Below are positions 47,473 to 60,100 of a DNA stretch of 64,000 bases, piece after piece. Numbering within the stretch: the stretch's first letter is position 1; every line of letters begins with the position of its first letter. The notes under the pieces were generated by a model, which ran no database searches, was not told the origin of the DNA, and worked only from the letters and a program-made list of their open reading frames with translations. The translations under genes were made by a program, and so were the position numbers. The DNA comes from Xiphydria camelus (Eukaryota; Arthropoda; Insecta; Hymenoptera; Xiphydriidae): positions 29,775,487 through 29,839,486 of the forward strand of contig OY783192.1 of assembly GCA_963678675.1 (NCBI GenBank). Direction: 5' to 3'.

Positions 47473-47507
<35 letters not shown>

Positions 47508-47509
47508 TG

Positions 47510-50500
47510 ACGGTGCCGTGTCGTATTTATAGTCATCGCGATTTAAGTTAGTTGCACTCAGTGTCGCTTACAATAACACACGGGCTAATTTAAGCAAGTG
47601 GAAATACGCGAGACGAGCGAGTGCAAGCGAGAACGTGGAGTACTGAGCACTGGATGCATCAGCCTCGCTGCACCGTACCACGGGATCATTGTATCCTTAA
47701 GGGAGGAGAATACTACCGAAAGAGCTGCCAACGCTCGATAATTCGTATACAATTAAAATTCAGTAGTCCTCTGGTAACCTCATCGTACCTTCGGTAGTAC
47801 TTTTGCTGAAAGCTCTCGCGTGCATTCGTGTTTCCCCTGTATTTCGCTCGCTCGAATTCACTCCGTGCGAATATCGTGGATCAATTTTGTAGAGGCGCCT
47901 CTACAAAATTATCCCAGTTGACCGAAACTCAACTAAGAATCTGTTGAAGATTTGAACGCCATGACTACGCATACAAAGCTGACCCGTTACGTTTTGCAAA
48001 TTAAGTAGATCTTTTTCATCAATTTGTATGAGTTGATGTACGTAAATGGTAAATACCCTTAATTTTCTTTCTCTAATAGGTTTCAGTGGGAACGTGGGAT
48101 AAGCGGGAGTAAAATAGAAGCCAGAGCTTAAATACGCGCGTATATATGGAAAAATGTAAACGCGAGTATAAATTGGAAACAGTGACGTACAACTATCGTA
48201 GATATCCTAGAGAAAGAGAAACGAATGAGGATTACGGATATCTTTCAATGTCATGGAGAAATTATAGTTCGGGGTAGTGCGATTTAAGATGCAGCACTAG
48301 ATAACGCTAGAAAAATTAGAAAATCATGGAGAAAATGTATAATCATGGCATTTAAGTCGTCTAAACGGAACGAAGTATTTATATTTACTCAAAATATCAG
48401 AAAATGGTTCGTAATATTCATTTCAAATGGTTATTTTAATTCATATCTCTCTCTCTCTCTCTCTCTCACTTATAATGCTGTACTTAATCGGTACTAATTA
48501 AGTGCAGTCTTGTATTTGATCTCCTATTTAAAAAATGGCACAGTTAATATAAAAGAGAATACAAAACCGATTTAAACACCTCAAACAGGGTATCTCCAAA
48601 ACGAAAATCATTGGAATACTCACGTAATCGCTGTAACCCAATTATTTTACCGATAATAAGGACTGGCCGTAATTGGTTGCATGTTGTTAACACTGATTAT
48701 TGTCTATTCACTGAGAAACTAAGTGATAACTACTACTTGCGCGCGTAAAATCAGGGTTGTAAGTACTTGGTAAATAAAGTTTTCATCGAATATACAAAGC
48801 GTTTAAACTCGATCGATGCATAAGTTTTATGCTCGGTTAAAAAAAAATGTTCGTGCCTCTAGTCATTGATGAAATCAAATTAAATTGAGGCTTCCCGATT
48901 ATTCAACATTATTTGGACCAATGGCAATATTTTGCCATAATGCAATGAACTTTTGACTCTATACCTACATGTTAGCAAGATGTTGAAATGTATAGATGCA
49001 ACGTTTAAGCTAATGCTACAAACTCAAAAATACGCCCTTGACCTTACATAAATGCACCGACAGGGAATTACATAAACGCGTTTACGATCGGTTTATAAGT
49101 ACCTACGTTGTTTCGAAGTCGACGTACGTAAAAACCGATCGTTAATGTCTCAATAGGATTTCCATATTCGTACGTGTACGTGCGGCCACGCACGACTACA
49201 TACATAATATTGAAGCTAAATCTGTATCACGACAAAAATCGCGCCAGATAGCATTTTCATTGGGAATGTCTTGGAGTGAGAAGAACGGTTATGAAAAAAA
49301 TAACGGACATCATTATCATGTTTTCCCTGATAAATTAATTTTCCAAATTATTTCACACAACACGCTATGAAACATAGTGTGCGTAAAACGATCGAATCGT
49401 CAATAGCAATATTCAGTAATTTCTTCTTCCATAGACAATACGTAGGAATTGATGAAAAAGGGCTACCAAATTTTGTCGCCCGGTTCAGGTTCAAACTGTA
49501 CACTACTAATATAAGAAGATGGAATGTTTTATCGATATGAGACGAGCTATCTCGTAGATCAACCGCGGTATATTCTACATTCATTGTGCCGGTGAATCTC
49601 TGAGTACCGAATTCTCCGATCGTTAAAATTAAAGAGAATAGTTATATATATTACATTTCGATTAACTTTTAACGAACGGCGGTATTCGACGCTCTTTCCA
49701 GAAAGAAATTAGTTAGCACCAAAACTGGCTACTGTTCCCATATACCCAATATCCGCGGAAATATATTTATAATTAGCAGAGATTAATATAGGATAACGTC
49801 ACTCCAGTTCTTTTTCTTAATGCGAATCAAAACCTTGCTCCGTTATTTTACAACCATATTGCCCGCTAGCGCGTACAACATCGATTATTGAAAAGTGACG
49901 TAGACAAAAAAATGACTCTCCTAAAGAACTTTGAATAAATCGATCATAGCGCTTCTGATTCGATTCGTTTCAACCGAATAGCGTATTTGTTAACGCATTA
50001 ATGCACAGAATAACACGTGTGATTTCTATAAGGTCGTATCCTTATAAACAGCTGTTTTTAGGAAAATAATCAAAATAACTCTCGAGAACTACATAATATT
50101 AAGTAATCCTTGGTGATCGGTCGAACTAAACGTTGCGATAAATTATTGAGCCACTTGTAACGCATGGAAAAGTGTTCCCATAGCCAGGTATAGCTCTCAA
50201 ATTAAAGATCGTAGCGGAAACTACACGCGAAACAATGGTTCTCGACAAAATCATGAATATTTCTACAATTGATATTCAACAATTACGCATTAGTTTCATC
50301 AATCAAATGTCAGAGTTAATCTCCCTTCGACCATAGGAACAGTCCACGAATTGCTGGGATCCTCAAGCCGAACGGAGCGTAGCTCTCAAATTTCGTCGTT
50401 AGAACTAAGCTCAATTGCGGATACTTATTCAAACTTATCACATGTGTATCGAGAAAATAAAACTGATATATACAAGTAAGAAGATTATACATACATACAT

Positions 50501-50525
50501 ACACATCCGACCTTACCCCAAGTCT
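47510..50525. other. Interval downstream of the RNF144-type gene
   Basis: No coding frame was recognised. A (CT)n tract lies at about 48448-48468. 47560-47940 is moderately CpG-rich. Part of 49-50.5 kb may be 3' UTR of the - strand ligase gene, but no clear poly(A) signal was found close to the stop. Confidence 0.3.
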
Positions 50526-53500
50526 TTACGCCGCGGTATCTTCATGCGTACCTTCTTCTTGCTCGAGTCGGGAAGAACCGCAAACGCGACACTTGCAGCA
50601 AACTATACACGGTGCCGCTAATAAGAGCAACGGCGATGCCACGAGTAAAAGTAGTCCAAAACCAGCGAATATTCCGATTACTTGCGTTCTATGCCAAATA
50701 ACGGAGGCGCGCGAGTGGCCTAATTTATTTTTACACGGTCCTTTATCGTAGTGTCGCAGTAAAAAATCGTCCTGTAACAGAAAAATGCACGACGCGACTT
50801 TACATTTTCCGAACAAAAGTTTCTGTGTTTTTTATGAGGGGATGGAACAAATTGGAGCGATTTTGTTTGCACCAGTCGCGATGGGGAACGCGAAATACAT
50901 TTATGACGTTACATATGAAAGCATTATTGCTAAAATTCAATTTCATTTCGCACAGCTGATTGTTTTCACTGTTAAGGGGCGTCTTTTCATTCTGGGGACT
51001 TTGAGAATAGCTCATAGGAACTTTCCAGGTGATGCTCAGTCGAAGCATACCGATCGATCAGATGAAAATTGCTGAATCAGTATTCAATCCACATTGGTTA
51101 ATTATTTAATGTCATCCAATAAACATTGAAGTTTCATTGAATAACCAAATCTGTTGAACTAGTGTGCCATGAAAAAAATGTAATACTTCCTAAGTCAAAA
51201 AATTAAAAATACGCCACATGTGTCACGCGGACTGTAATAACTCCACACAAAAAGCAGCTACGATACTGGAGGAAATTGTATTGGATTTTGCGGAGTAATT
51301 TGAAGGCCGCTACCGCGCCCGAATTTACTGTAAATACACAAGAAGTCTAATACTGTTCGAAATACTGTTGTCTATCAAATCCCTTTGAAATCGTCGGCAT
51401 CGTCTGCGAGTTTCTCAAATTTATGATACATTTTTTGACTGTCTGACCAAAAAAAACCACGCAGTAGCAGCCTAAAAATAATCTGATACGATCGATTAAA
51501 ATTCATCACAATGCATAAAAATAAGTAGAAAAAGAAATATTACGGTCCTACTAAATCGTGTCAATTTTGCCAACTTCCAACAATCAAAGACGGCCTTTAA
51601 CCCCTTCACATACAAGTAAAACAAAATTTGCTACAATGCCACATGAAATGAATGACGTCTCTCAGACGTCATTGTATGTCAAGGGGTTAAGCTATCTTTA
51701 TGAGATGCAAAATACGATCTAACATTCGATCAATGGAAAGCAAAATGTATGAATCAAATATTATGCGTGAAAAACAGTTGAAACTTACACACCGGGTTTT
51801 CAGGTTAGGAACGTTTGAGTTCAAGAACACTCTCGATTAATACACGTTAAACGCGATTAAAAACATTTAACACTTGTTGGATATCATGAAGACAACGACG
51901 CGGAAAGAATAATTTGCTTGATACGATGTAAAAGTGTCACAACGAAACAAAATGATAATATTTACAAGGTATTTACACCCGCGCGTGCCGCGACTACGTC
52001 AATGGCGACTCACTAATGATAAATTTTACCCGCAATCAAACGGAGATTTCACACAGATTGTGCAGTGCCAAATTTACAGGGATAAATCTGGAGCTTTTGG
52101 TAGAAAAAGGACCAATGTCCATTTAACTAGTTTAGAGATAATGTACATTAAGAAGCTCGCTAAATTTCGTTGTTTAATTAGTGAATAAATTTGTTTTAGG
52201 AGAGAAATATGTATTTTTAAGGTCTATAATATTATGAAACAGCGATGTTTTCATATAGCATATAGTATTTTGTTGTAGCTTTACTTATAAACGAATAAGT
52301 TTTTCCCTTTTTGGGAAACAAATAAGTTTGGCCCTGTTCTTACCAAGCTCCAGAAATAGAATACATGAAAAATTGATGTATTAGTTACCACCGAGGGAAA
52401 GGGTTTATAGTATTAAAATTGAATTGATTGCAGTGATCTATCTTTTATTAGAATTTTATGCTCCCTGATCCCTTTGCACTGCCTCTTTGTCTGACGAAAA
52501 ACGTATTTACGAGCTTTCCCGCACAGTTCTTCATTGTTCTTTCGTTGCGAAGAGAACATAATCATGAGTATCAAACCTATTTTTCTAAATGTTGTATCAA
52601 TTTCTATGCGGATAAATTTATACCAATTGAGCAATCGGATCCCTAACGAAAAAAGAATTACAGTGCGAAAATACCACACGTGCAGTTTACTGCAATCTTC
52701 TCCAGTTAACTCCAGAAAAATATAGTAACTATACGTGTGGTATTTTCGCACTGTAGGTTTTTTTCATAAGGGATATCTGACAAAAAAAAAACTAGAGTAG
52801 ACTATCATCTGCTCCTAGATGGAAAGTGCATATTTGGCATGTACTTACATCCAAGGAAGCCAGGCAGTACCAGCAAAATACGTGTTTGCAACGCTTGCAC
52901 ATCATCTGTGCGCATCCTTCGTCCTTCTCGATTGGCACCGAACACATGGGACAACACTTTATGTAGTCGCTGTCGAAAGGTATGCCCAAGGGCAGATCAG
53001 GACAAGGGCCAGTGTGCCATGGTTCTCGACACATCGAGCAAAAGTCCGTAGAACAACTGGGACAATGCACGGGGGCTGGTGAAACACCGGTCGCGCCACC
53101 GTTACTTATCGAACATATGGTTTCGCAACCTGCGCGTGGACACCAAGCTCGTCCTTTGTCCATAGACACGTCTGCGAGCAATTAAGGGATATAAGATGAT
53201 TAAGAAAGAGTAGAATTTTAATTTGTATAAGATAGCTTAAAACTTTCATCTCCACTGCTGTAACAGTGCACTGCTGCGTTTCTCCTTTCACTGTGCTCGA
53301 TTTCTCAGAATATTTTAGTTTCGTCGTTTGTACGAACCTCTGTTAAGACGATACTTGTGATGCTTTTCCATAAGCTCCGGGGTAATAAGAGCTTCTATCT
53401 CCTTCAGGGTGAGTATGCCATCCTGGTCGCATTGTGCATCGGGGCAGCTGATTTCATAAGCCCCTTCCTCGACTTCAAACTCGACGTATGCTAACATACA

Positions 53501-54939
53501 CTGCAATGAAAGATTGCGATGTTGTCCCTGCTCCAAACGCGATTATACGTTTTCCGAGTTATTCAGTTTTAACGACAATTTTGATAAAAACACCAATGGT
53601 AACAATAATAATATCGTTCGCATAGCCTGATAAATTTAACAAGATCATGGAGTTAAGTGCAAAGGGAAAGACATTTAAAGACCGGATCGTAAATTTTAAT
53701 AATAATTTTAGATATTCGAAATCTGCACAGATTTTTCAGATAAGAAAGTTACAACGACTGAAGTTGTTTATCGCAGTCGATGTCGCACACAATACGATAT
53801 CCAATACCAATGGAATGTTTGCCATTGACTTTACTAGAAGATAACCATTAGATGTAAATGCAAATGTTCTAACGATGCTTGTAGATAAATCTATGTATGT
53901 ACAAGCAAATGAAGTAAACGAATAAATATTGATTATAATATAGCTATAGACTGACGTCAAAAGAAGCATTACCCCCTTCCTCTGAATTATGGTACCCACT
54001 ATTTCACAGAATAAAATTTCAGAAAATTCTCCATTTCTCTGACGTTTTCGTGACCATGAAAGTACTCTGTTCATTCCAGGTTTTTTAAAAATTTCCTGAC
54101 TGCTTGACACCGTGCATAATAAAAATAAACTACGATGATTGTAAACAAGTTAGTCACCTTTGATGTGTATAAAGCACATGATAAGTCTGATGACATGTTT
54201 CGATAGATTGGTATAATCAAAAGACGAGTGCCTTTGGTTCCGATCAATGAATTATATAACGTTACATTGAATGACCAAGTAATGTTGTTATGATGAAATA
54301 TTTATTCACAGGTAAATGCGTTTAGCGGTATTATTATTAATATAACGATGAGAGGATGATCTTTCGTCTCACCTCTTTACAATAGGAACAACCGCAGCTC
54401 TCGATTCGGGATGCATTGGAGCGTGGTACGTCGACGAGGCAAAGTTTGCACACGAATTTATTATTCGTCTGTTGCAAAGTGGCGGGAACGAAGCTTCCAG
54501 CGGCCAAACTATAACGCGAGCTCGAAGCGAGGGATAGCAAACTAGAACAACGAGAACAAACTCGACTGCGATTGACCGGTCGACCCTCCAGAGCCAAAGT
54601 GCTCAATCCTACGGCAGTTTCACACTTTCTGAGGGCACCGGGACTGAGGTTCAACCAACTTCCACCTCGGGCATCCAGGCTGGCGCTACTCTCGGGTCTG
54701 AGAAGTGGTGCATCGACATCTTTTCCCGGCAATGTCCTTTCCGCGGGAGTTAAATTCACCACACTCGATTCCTTTCTCAGCAGAGGAAGTCTGATTCCGG
54801 TAAGTTTGTTCGCCTTTTCGATCTTCTTCTGATTGGTTCCACTTTTTGGCGGAGGATTAACTGAAGTCACTGAACTGGTAGCAGCACCCATATCCATGGG
54901 AGGAGCTCGTCGCAAGACGAGCGAATGAAGGCTAGGCAT
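50526..54939 (-). CDS. RNF144A: RNF144-type RING-IBR-RING E3 ubiquitin ligase, 4 coding exons
   Basis: This is an RBR ubiquitin ligase: RING1 binds the E2 and a RING2 cysteine carries ubiquitin before transfer. Exons on -: 54373-54939, 53338-53500, 52849-53171, 50526-50771. Phases 0/1/0 agree and the total is about 432 codons. RING1 begins near residue 164 (CKLC...CGCSYCKE, spanning intron 1). The IBR lies in exon 3 (AWCPRAGC, HCPSC, CSMCREPWH). RING2 holds IEKDEGCAQMMC with the catalytic-type Cys near residue 330, then FCWYCLASLD joined to DDFLLRHYDKGPC. A C-terminal hydrophobic segment (IGIFAGFGLLLLVASP) fits the membrane anchor of RNF144A/B. Vertebrate RNF144 starts its RING at about residue 20, so the roughly 160-residue Ser/Leu/Arg-rich N-terminal extension is unusual. 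The start at 54939 is the ATG of the open frame; upstream non-coding exons are possible. The symbol denotes the family; A versus B paralogy is not resolved. Confidence 0.93.
50976..51596. mobile_element. TTAA-flanked element, family GGGGCGTCTTTT, copy C
   Basis: Runs from GGGGCGTCTTTTCATTC to AATCAAAGACGGCCT, with exact TTAA on both sides (50972-50975, 51597-51600). It lies in the last intron of the RNF144-type gene. TTAA targets fit piggyBac or Kolobok; termini do not decide which. Confidence 0.7.
51601..51686. mobile_element. 86-bp TTAA-flanked MITE abutting copy C
   Basis: CCCCTTCACATACAA at the left pairs with TTGTATGTCAAGGGG at the right, with a GACGTC...GACGTC centre. TTAA flanks at 51597-51600 and 51687-51690; the left TTAA is shared with the neighbouring element. 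The rest of the intron (51700-52650) holds nothing recognised. Confidence 0.7.
52661..52753. mobile_element. 93-bp hairpin MITE near RNF144 exon 3
   Basis: CAGTGCGAAAATACCACACG pairs with CGTGTGGTATTTTCGCACTG, with TA on both sides. Weaker symmetry extends outward (TCCCTAACGAAAAAA against TTTTTTTCATAAGGGA), so the whole unit may be about 52640-52775. Confidence 0.8.
53990..54114. mobile_element. Right-end fragment of the Transib-like family in RNF144 intron 1
   Basis: TCCAGGTTTT, AATTTCCTGAC and the terminus TTGACACCGTG match the right end of copies 1-3. No left end is present. Confidence 0.55.
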
Positions 54940-54959
54940 CCCCTGACCAGGGTAGTTTA

Positions 54960-57060
54960 TTCATCCACCAGCTCCGATCTCGAGGAGATTCTCATCGATA
55001 TACTCTCTTGACTAGATGCGAACCAAGGAGGGGTGTTTTAAAAACTTGGTGATGCGTTGCGCTCCGAATGAATGATATTAGGAGCAGAGGCAAAATCACA
55101 GAGCTAAAGTCCTAGCATGTAACGACAATGCGTTTTGCTTCCTCGATACGTCCAAAATAGACGTTGATGAATATTATACCAGGAACTGTTAACTGGTATA
55201 AGAACATAGAGAGCAGAGCCGGAGCGAAATCTCTTCGCCTTACTCCGATTCAACTAGAACTTCTTTCCAGCTTCTTCGACGCTGATGAATTCGTTACAGA
55301 GGCAACGGCATCTTGATGCGACGGAGAGACGAAAATGGTAACTCTCTTTCGAAATAATTGTCGAGGTAGTCGGGCCGACGTCTAGGAATCGTCTTTGTCC
55401 GGGAAAAAATCCCGTTAACGCCATGGTGCACGATCGCCTTTCCGTCCTTGGAAAAGTGACTTGAGGAAGCAATTCACACCTCGCGAACATAATAATTGTT
55501 GCGGCGATTCCAGTGACAAGCCATGAGTACTTTCACCATCGGTTGACACGGATGCATCACCGCTCCGCTGTGTCGCTTCTAATTTAACGCACAGTACTTC
55601 CACCCCCGCTATCGTGAACGTGCAAATTTTCCACTCACTATCAGTCTTCCTTTTCGACCTTTACGAGTTCTTCGATCTTCTTAAGAATCCTGGGACAATA
55701 TTCTTGAGTGAACAGCTCTGCACTTTCGAAGATTGTTTTTGTTTTGATGTAACATAACGCCCGACTGACTCATCTACTCGAAGAAGGTAGTGGGAGTTTA
55801 AATCGCGTTGGACTGTACGAGACTTTGGAAAATAAATGTTTTGACCTTAGGGACTATCCGTTGGAAAGGAAAAGAAATCGTACGAAATGCGCCGGAAACA
55901 TTATTGTCGAACGAGAATAAAGTATGACTTTGGTATGACCGTTGATTGGAAAAGTATGGTAGTACTGTACGTGTGTACACCTTACAAATGCACTACCTAC
56001 TCGTGAATAATGACAAGGGGAAGTTGTCTGGAAACCTTTCTCGAAGAAAACTAAAAAATAGGTATAATATATATTGGCTGCAATGTCAATCTCAATGACG
56101 TTCGACTCTCTACAATTTCGCTGTGCTACAGAGCATGAGCAGGCATGAATATCAAGCATAACTGAGACGGCCAACCGCAGATGTAGTGTTAACCGATCGA
56201 AGCTGCAGGTAGTGACCGATAGGTGGGCACTGTTTCGCGCAATTCAATTTATGGTTTTGTGTGATTATTTACGCTTTAAAAGTTTGGTACAGAGGTGAAG
56301 CGTTTCGTCCTGGAGACCACAGGTCGAATGTTGCGGAATTTTATTTGTTAAAATGATGAAGAGTTACGCCTGTTTGATGGCCGAGGGAAGACAACCAAGA
56401 CGGGTGTATCACTAGAGATACACGCGGCAACGAGTGTTAATTATAAGTTCTAGGATGACTTGTATCGAACCAGTTATTTTAAATGTGTCATAGAGAAAAC
56501 AAACAAAATTTACATGGAAAAGAGCAAGAAAGAAGCAAGCCTGATGAAATTGTAAATCAGAATTGATTAGTTCTTTACATCGCCTATAAGGAGAGCCCTC
56601 GCATTCAGGGCTCGGACAATTTTTCTATCATTACGAAACATTGAGACTCGTCCGCGTATCGCATTTATATGGTATATTCAGCCACGTTTACAACATTCGA
56701 GTCGTTCGTATAGCGAACGAATAAAGCGTTCCTGACTTTTCAGAAGCTAATATTCCACCATACCTATAACGCGCGTTCTATTAAAGAGGAAAGAAAAAGC
56801 AAGATATATACATAATGGTAAGTAGCTTTCAGTTGCTACGGTTTGTGTTTTGCATTGCAATTGGCATGGAGGAGCTCTTATTATACTTGAATAAAGTAGC
56901 TTCGTATTCGCGCGATAATTGTATAGTACTCGCAAGATTGTACGAAAAGACCCAACTTGAGGTCACATCCAGCTCACCTTGTAGAACAAGTAAATATATA
57001 CATTTGGAGTTATATGGGAGTTTGTTTCGTGGAGAAGGATCGGTTTATCTAAAATTGCTT
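54960..57060. other. Spacer between the two host genes
   Basis: Likely holds the RNF144-type gene's promoter or 5' UTR near 55-55.6 kb (unproven). Apart from the doubtful frame at 55641-55769, nothing was recognised. Confidence 0.35.
55641..55769 (-). CDS. Possible small exon, unidentified charged C-terminal peptide
   Basis: A 42-codon open frame on - ends in TGA at 55641 and encodes a helix-like charged tail (KKIEELVKVEKED). A CAG acceptor-like site preceded by a pyrimidine-rich stretch lies at its upstream edge. It could be the last exon of an unrecognised - strand gene, or chance. No matching upstream exon was found between 55.8 and 57 kb, and I do not recognise the family. Confidence 0.15.
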   Translation of the reverse strand, partial: VSRALCYIKTKTIFESAELFTQEYCPRILKKIEELVKVEKED

Positions 57061-57077
57061 TAATGGTATATATTTCC

Positions 57078-57083
57078 TTTATT
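57078..57083 (-). terminator. Candidate poly(A) signal of strumpellin
   Basis: AATAAA on the - strand about 93 bases after the strumpellin stop codon at 57176-57178. It would give a short 3' UTR. This is a motif match only. Confidence 0.5.
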
Positions 57084-57175
57084 ATTTATAACTCCATCGT
57101 TAGAAGCAATAAGTGGTTCCGTAGGAAACTTACTTTTTAATACATATGTATTATACTTTCAGGAAGAAAGTCTTA

Positions 57176-60100
57176 TCATACTTTAATCAGTTTTAAATCG
57201 TATTGATCCAGTATAATAGCAGGTATCTTATTGTACAAGGTAGATAATGGTAAATTCGAATACTTTGAGAAAAGTCGAAGATATTGCAATCCCGCGAGCG
57301 TCTCTGTTTCCAAATCTGCCGTGACTTTTGAGCTGCAATTATGATTAAACAGTTGTACTTATGAAGATGGGCGATATTGAAACAAATAATAGAATGATAT
57401 TACTTAAATAAACCAATGGTTTCTTTATGAAAGAAGTTATTTTAAGCATCTGCGAAGATTGTTCATTTGCACTCTACTCAAGTTTAGTTATGATGTACGC
57501 GTTATTATCTTCTTACCCCTCTGCATTCGCCATTGAATTGACGTAGTGACAAAGATAAGTCACATAATTGTCTATAATAGATGCGGGCAATTGTCGAACG
57601 ATTGTCTGTATGCCTATGGTGAAAACTACTGCATCCACCGGATCTTGAATTTTCTTACTTACAAGACTTGCTGTAAGAACGATACAATTTATGATTACCC
57701 ACATTGCCATGAGGCGCGTTTGACTATAATGAATATGTACTATCTGAGGCTAAACTTACTCGCCAGGAAAGAAACTTCAATTACAAATATTTCATTATTT
57801 ATGAATTTTTTGTCTATATCGATATAAGACTTTACTGTAGATAAAAATGTAATTTTCAAAAAAGTATTATACAAATATAAGCCAAAAGCTCATAGGTAAT
57901 GAGATAATAGTGATTGAAGTTTCTTTCCTGGCGAGTAAGTTTAGCCTCATTTTTAGTATACGTACCGATTTTTCGGGAATAGTGTAGTTTGTGTAATTGC
58001 GATACGGTAAATAGAAATAATACTTGGTCGATATTACTTATATTTTTCATTTCAACGTAGATCTTGTTGAGAGGATCGCTAATGCCGGCCCAATCCAGTC
58101 GGATTCCAAGATCGTGAAAAAGTTTACTTTCCTCGGCATTCGTTTCGATGCTCCCGTTTCTTTTGCGAATTTCGGAAAGAATTGCGCTAAATAATGATCA
58201 AATATAATAACTTACAGGTAAATTAAATTCGTCTCGCACGATTATTTATACGAGTTGAACTCGTTGCAACAAAGCTTTACATACGTATTTAGCGTTCTTA
58301 ACGCCGCTTCCATGTGTTTCGCCTCAAATTTACAAGCGGTATTTAATTCGTAGGCTATTTGATTTCTTAATAATTGATAGTGGCCAATTTTCAGTATCCA
58401 ATCTAATACCGGTGACCATAATTTGTTCGTATACGTAACGCTAGATGCGTACAGTTTTCCTAAATTATCTAAATAAAAAACCACATACCATGACGCATTA
58501 CAAATGCATAACGATCTAATCGATTGATTATATTTGAAAATTCGATGGCCTATCGATCTTGATCATTTGTCAATCAAACTGAAATGACGACTCGATAGAC
58601 TTACCCCTTATGACTTCCGGGTTTTGTGCGATAGATTTACATTCCTCCAGCATATCCGTCCATACTTTATCTCGTACCCCATTTTCTGCGTAATTAAGTA
58701 GGCTCTTGATTTCAGCAACGATAAAGAATGAAATTAATTTATCAAGTCCTGCTAAGCCAGGTGTTCCTATTGCTTGTAGTATCGTTGAAAATATATTATG
58801 GTTGAGGATCTCGTTTTGGGTCTTAAGATCGTACCAAGCAAGTGTGTGCTCTAGATAAATCGTGGTTCTATAAAAAAATACATACTTATATTTTAAACGA
58901 ATAATCAACACGGGCACTTATGCACATCCGTATTGCTTTTCAATCTCTACCTGGGATCAGTAATATGAATCAGTTCCCGTGCGAATCTACCCATGAACGT
59001 TACAGAAGTCGAGTCTGTCGCTGGTATATGATTACTTAATTTATCTTCCTGCAATTGTCGCCATGTCCTCCCAGGAACCCAAGTAGGTCCCTGGCACTCT
59101 TCTTCGATGGCTGTCGTTATAATGTACGTGATCTAACGAACACGCATTCGATACATTTTACATGCCGTGTGCGGAATATACGATAAGCATGCATGAATTA
59201 ACCGTACACTCACTTCTTCGTGCCATATTTTTAAACTATTGATGTTGATGTAATCTTGGATGTATTGAAAGGATCTCCGATATCCGTCCATGACGTTGGC
59301 CAAATTTTGTAACTTGGTAACTATATCGATCTAAAATGATATAATTGTTTCTTCGTTTCTTCGCGTATTCGATATAGTAGATGGAGCCTGACTGCTCTGG
59401 GCACTGGTATCCCTTGGTTTCAAAATCCTATCGGAAGTGCCCAGAGCATACACTTTCTACTGTAAGTGTATAGGTATACAGAAATGCTAAAACTTATATA
59501 GATATGCACCTTGGATTTACCGTCAAACATGAGACCATTGTGCAGTGCAGTCGTAAGTTTCTTCACGAGTTCCTGTCGAATTCCGTCTTCTAATAAGCGA
59601 TGCGAGTCTACTCTCAAAACTCCTAAAGAAACACTTCGCAATGATAAGACTCCTTTTGTAAAAACTGATACAGCATACGTCAATTTTGCCATCTAAAGTC
59701 GAGAGTATAACGTTTAAATCGGGATGAGGAAAATATCGAGGAACAAGCTATAGATTCTTTTTCACGTCATGTTTTAATAAATGCAGACATGTGACGCGTG
59801 CCCACCTTCAATCGTTCTTCAAGCTGAGCATAGTCCTTCAGCTTGTCTTTATTTAATTTAGTGGGTATTTCCTTAAAGGCATTCGTTTCCAAATGAACGA
59901 TTTGCGCGAGCAGACCAAACACAGTCTCTGGAATTATTTGCAATACACGACGCGCAAAACCTTCTAATTCTCTGCTATAGTATTGAGATACCGATGATAA
60001 ATCTCCACTGCGAGCTTGATTCAGCCGCAATAAAGGTGTTTCCAAAGCAGAAGCCATCTAAAATATCGTACCACTTGCGAGTGTCTTTTTGACTATTCCA

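Larger units (their letters stand above)
41665..47477. mobile_element. Foldback-like composite element with long inverted arms
   Basis: Both ends carry the same 29-bp inverted terminus, beginning ATTTTTATGGAAAGGTACTT, at 41665-41693 and 47449-47477. Arms 42890-43785 and 46395-47290 are inverted copies of about 900 bp. Between them, a module with GAAATATAATTTGCAG and GGTCCCGGTAAGTCCC words occurs several times in both orientations. No transposase was recognised. The element sits inside a TA microsatellite, so a target duplication cannot be seen. Confidence 0.7.

Noticed and set aside
52819..53185. + strand frames over the RNF144 exon
   Set aside because: Shadows of the - strand IBR/RING2 exon.
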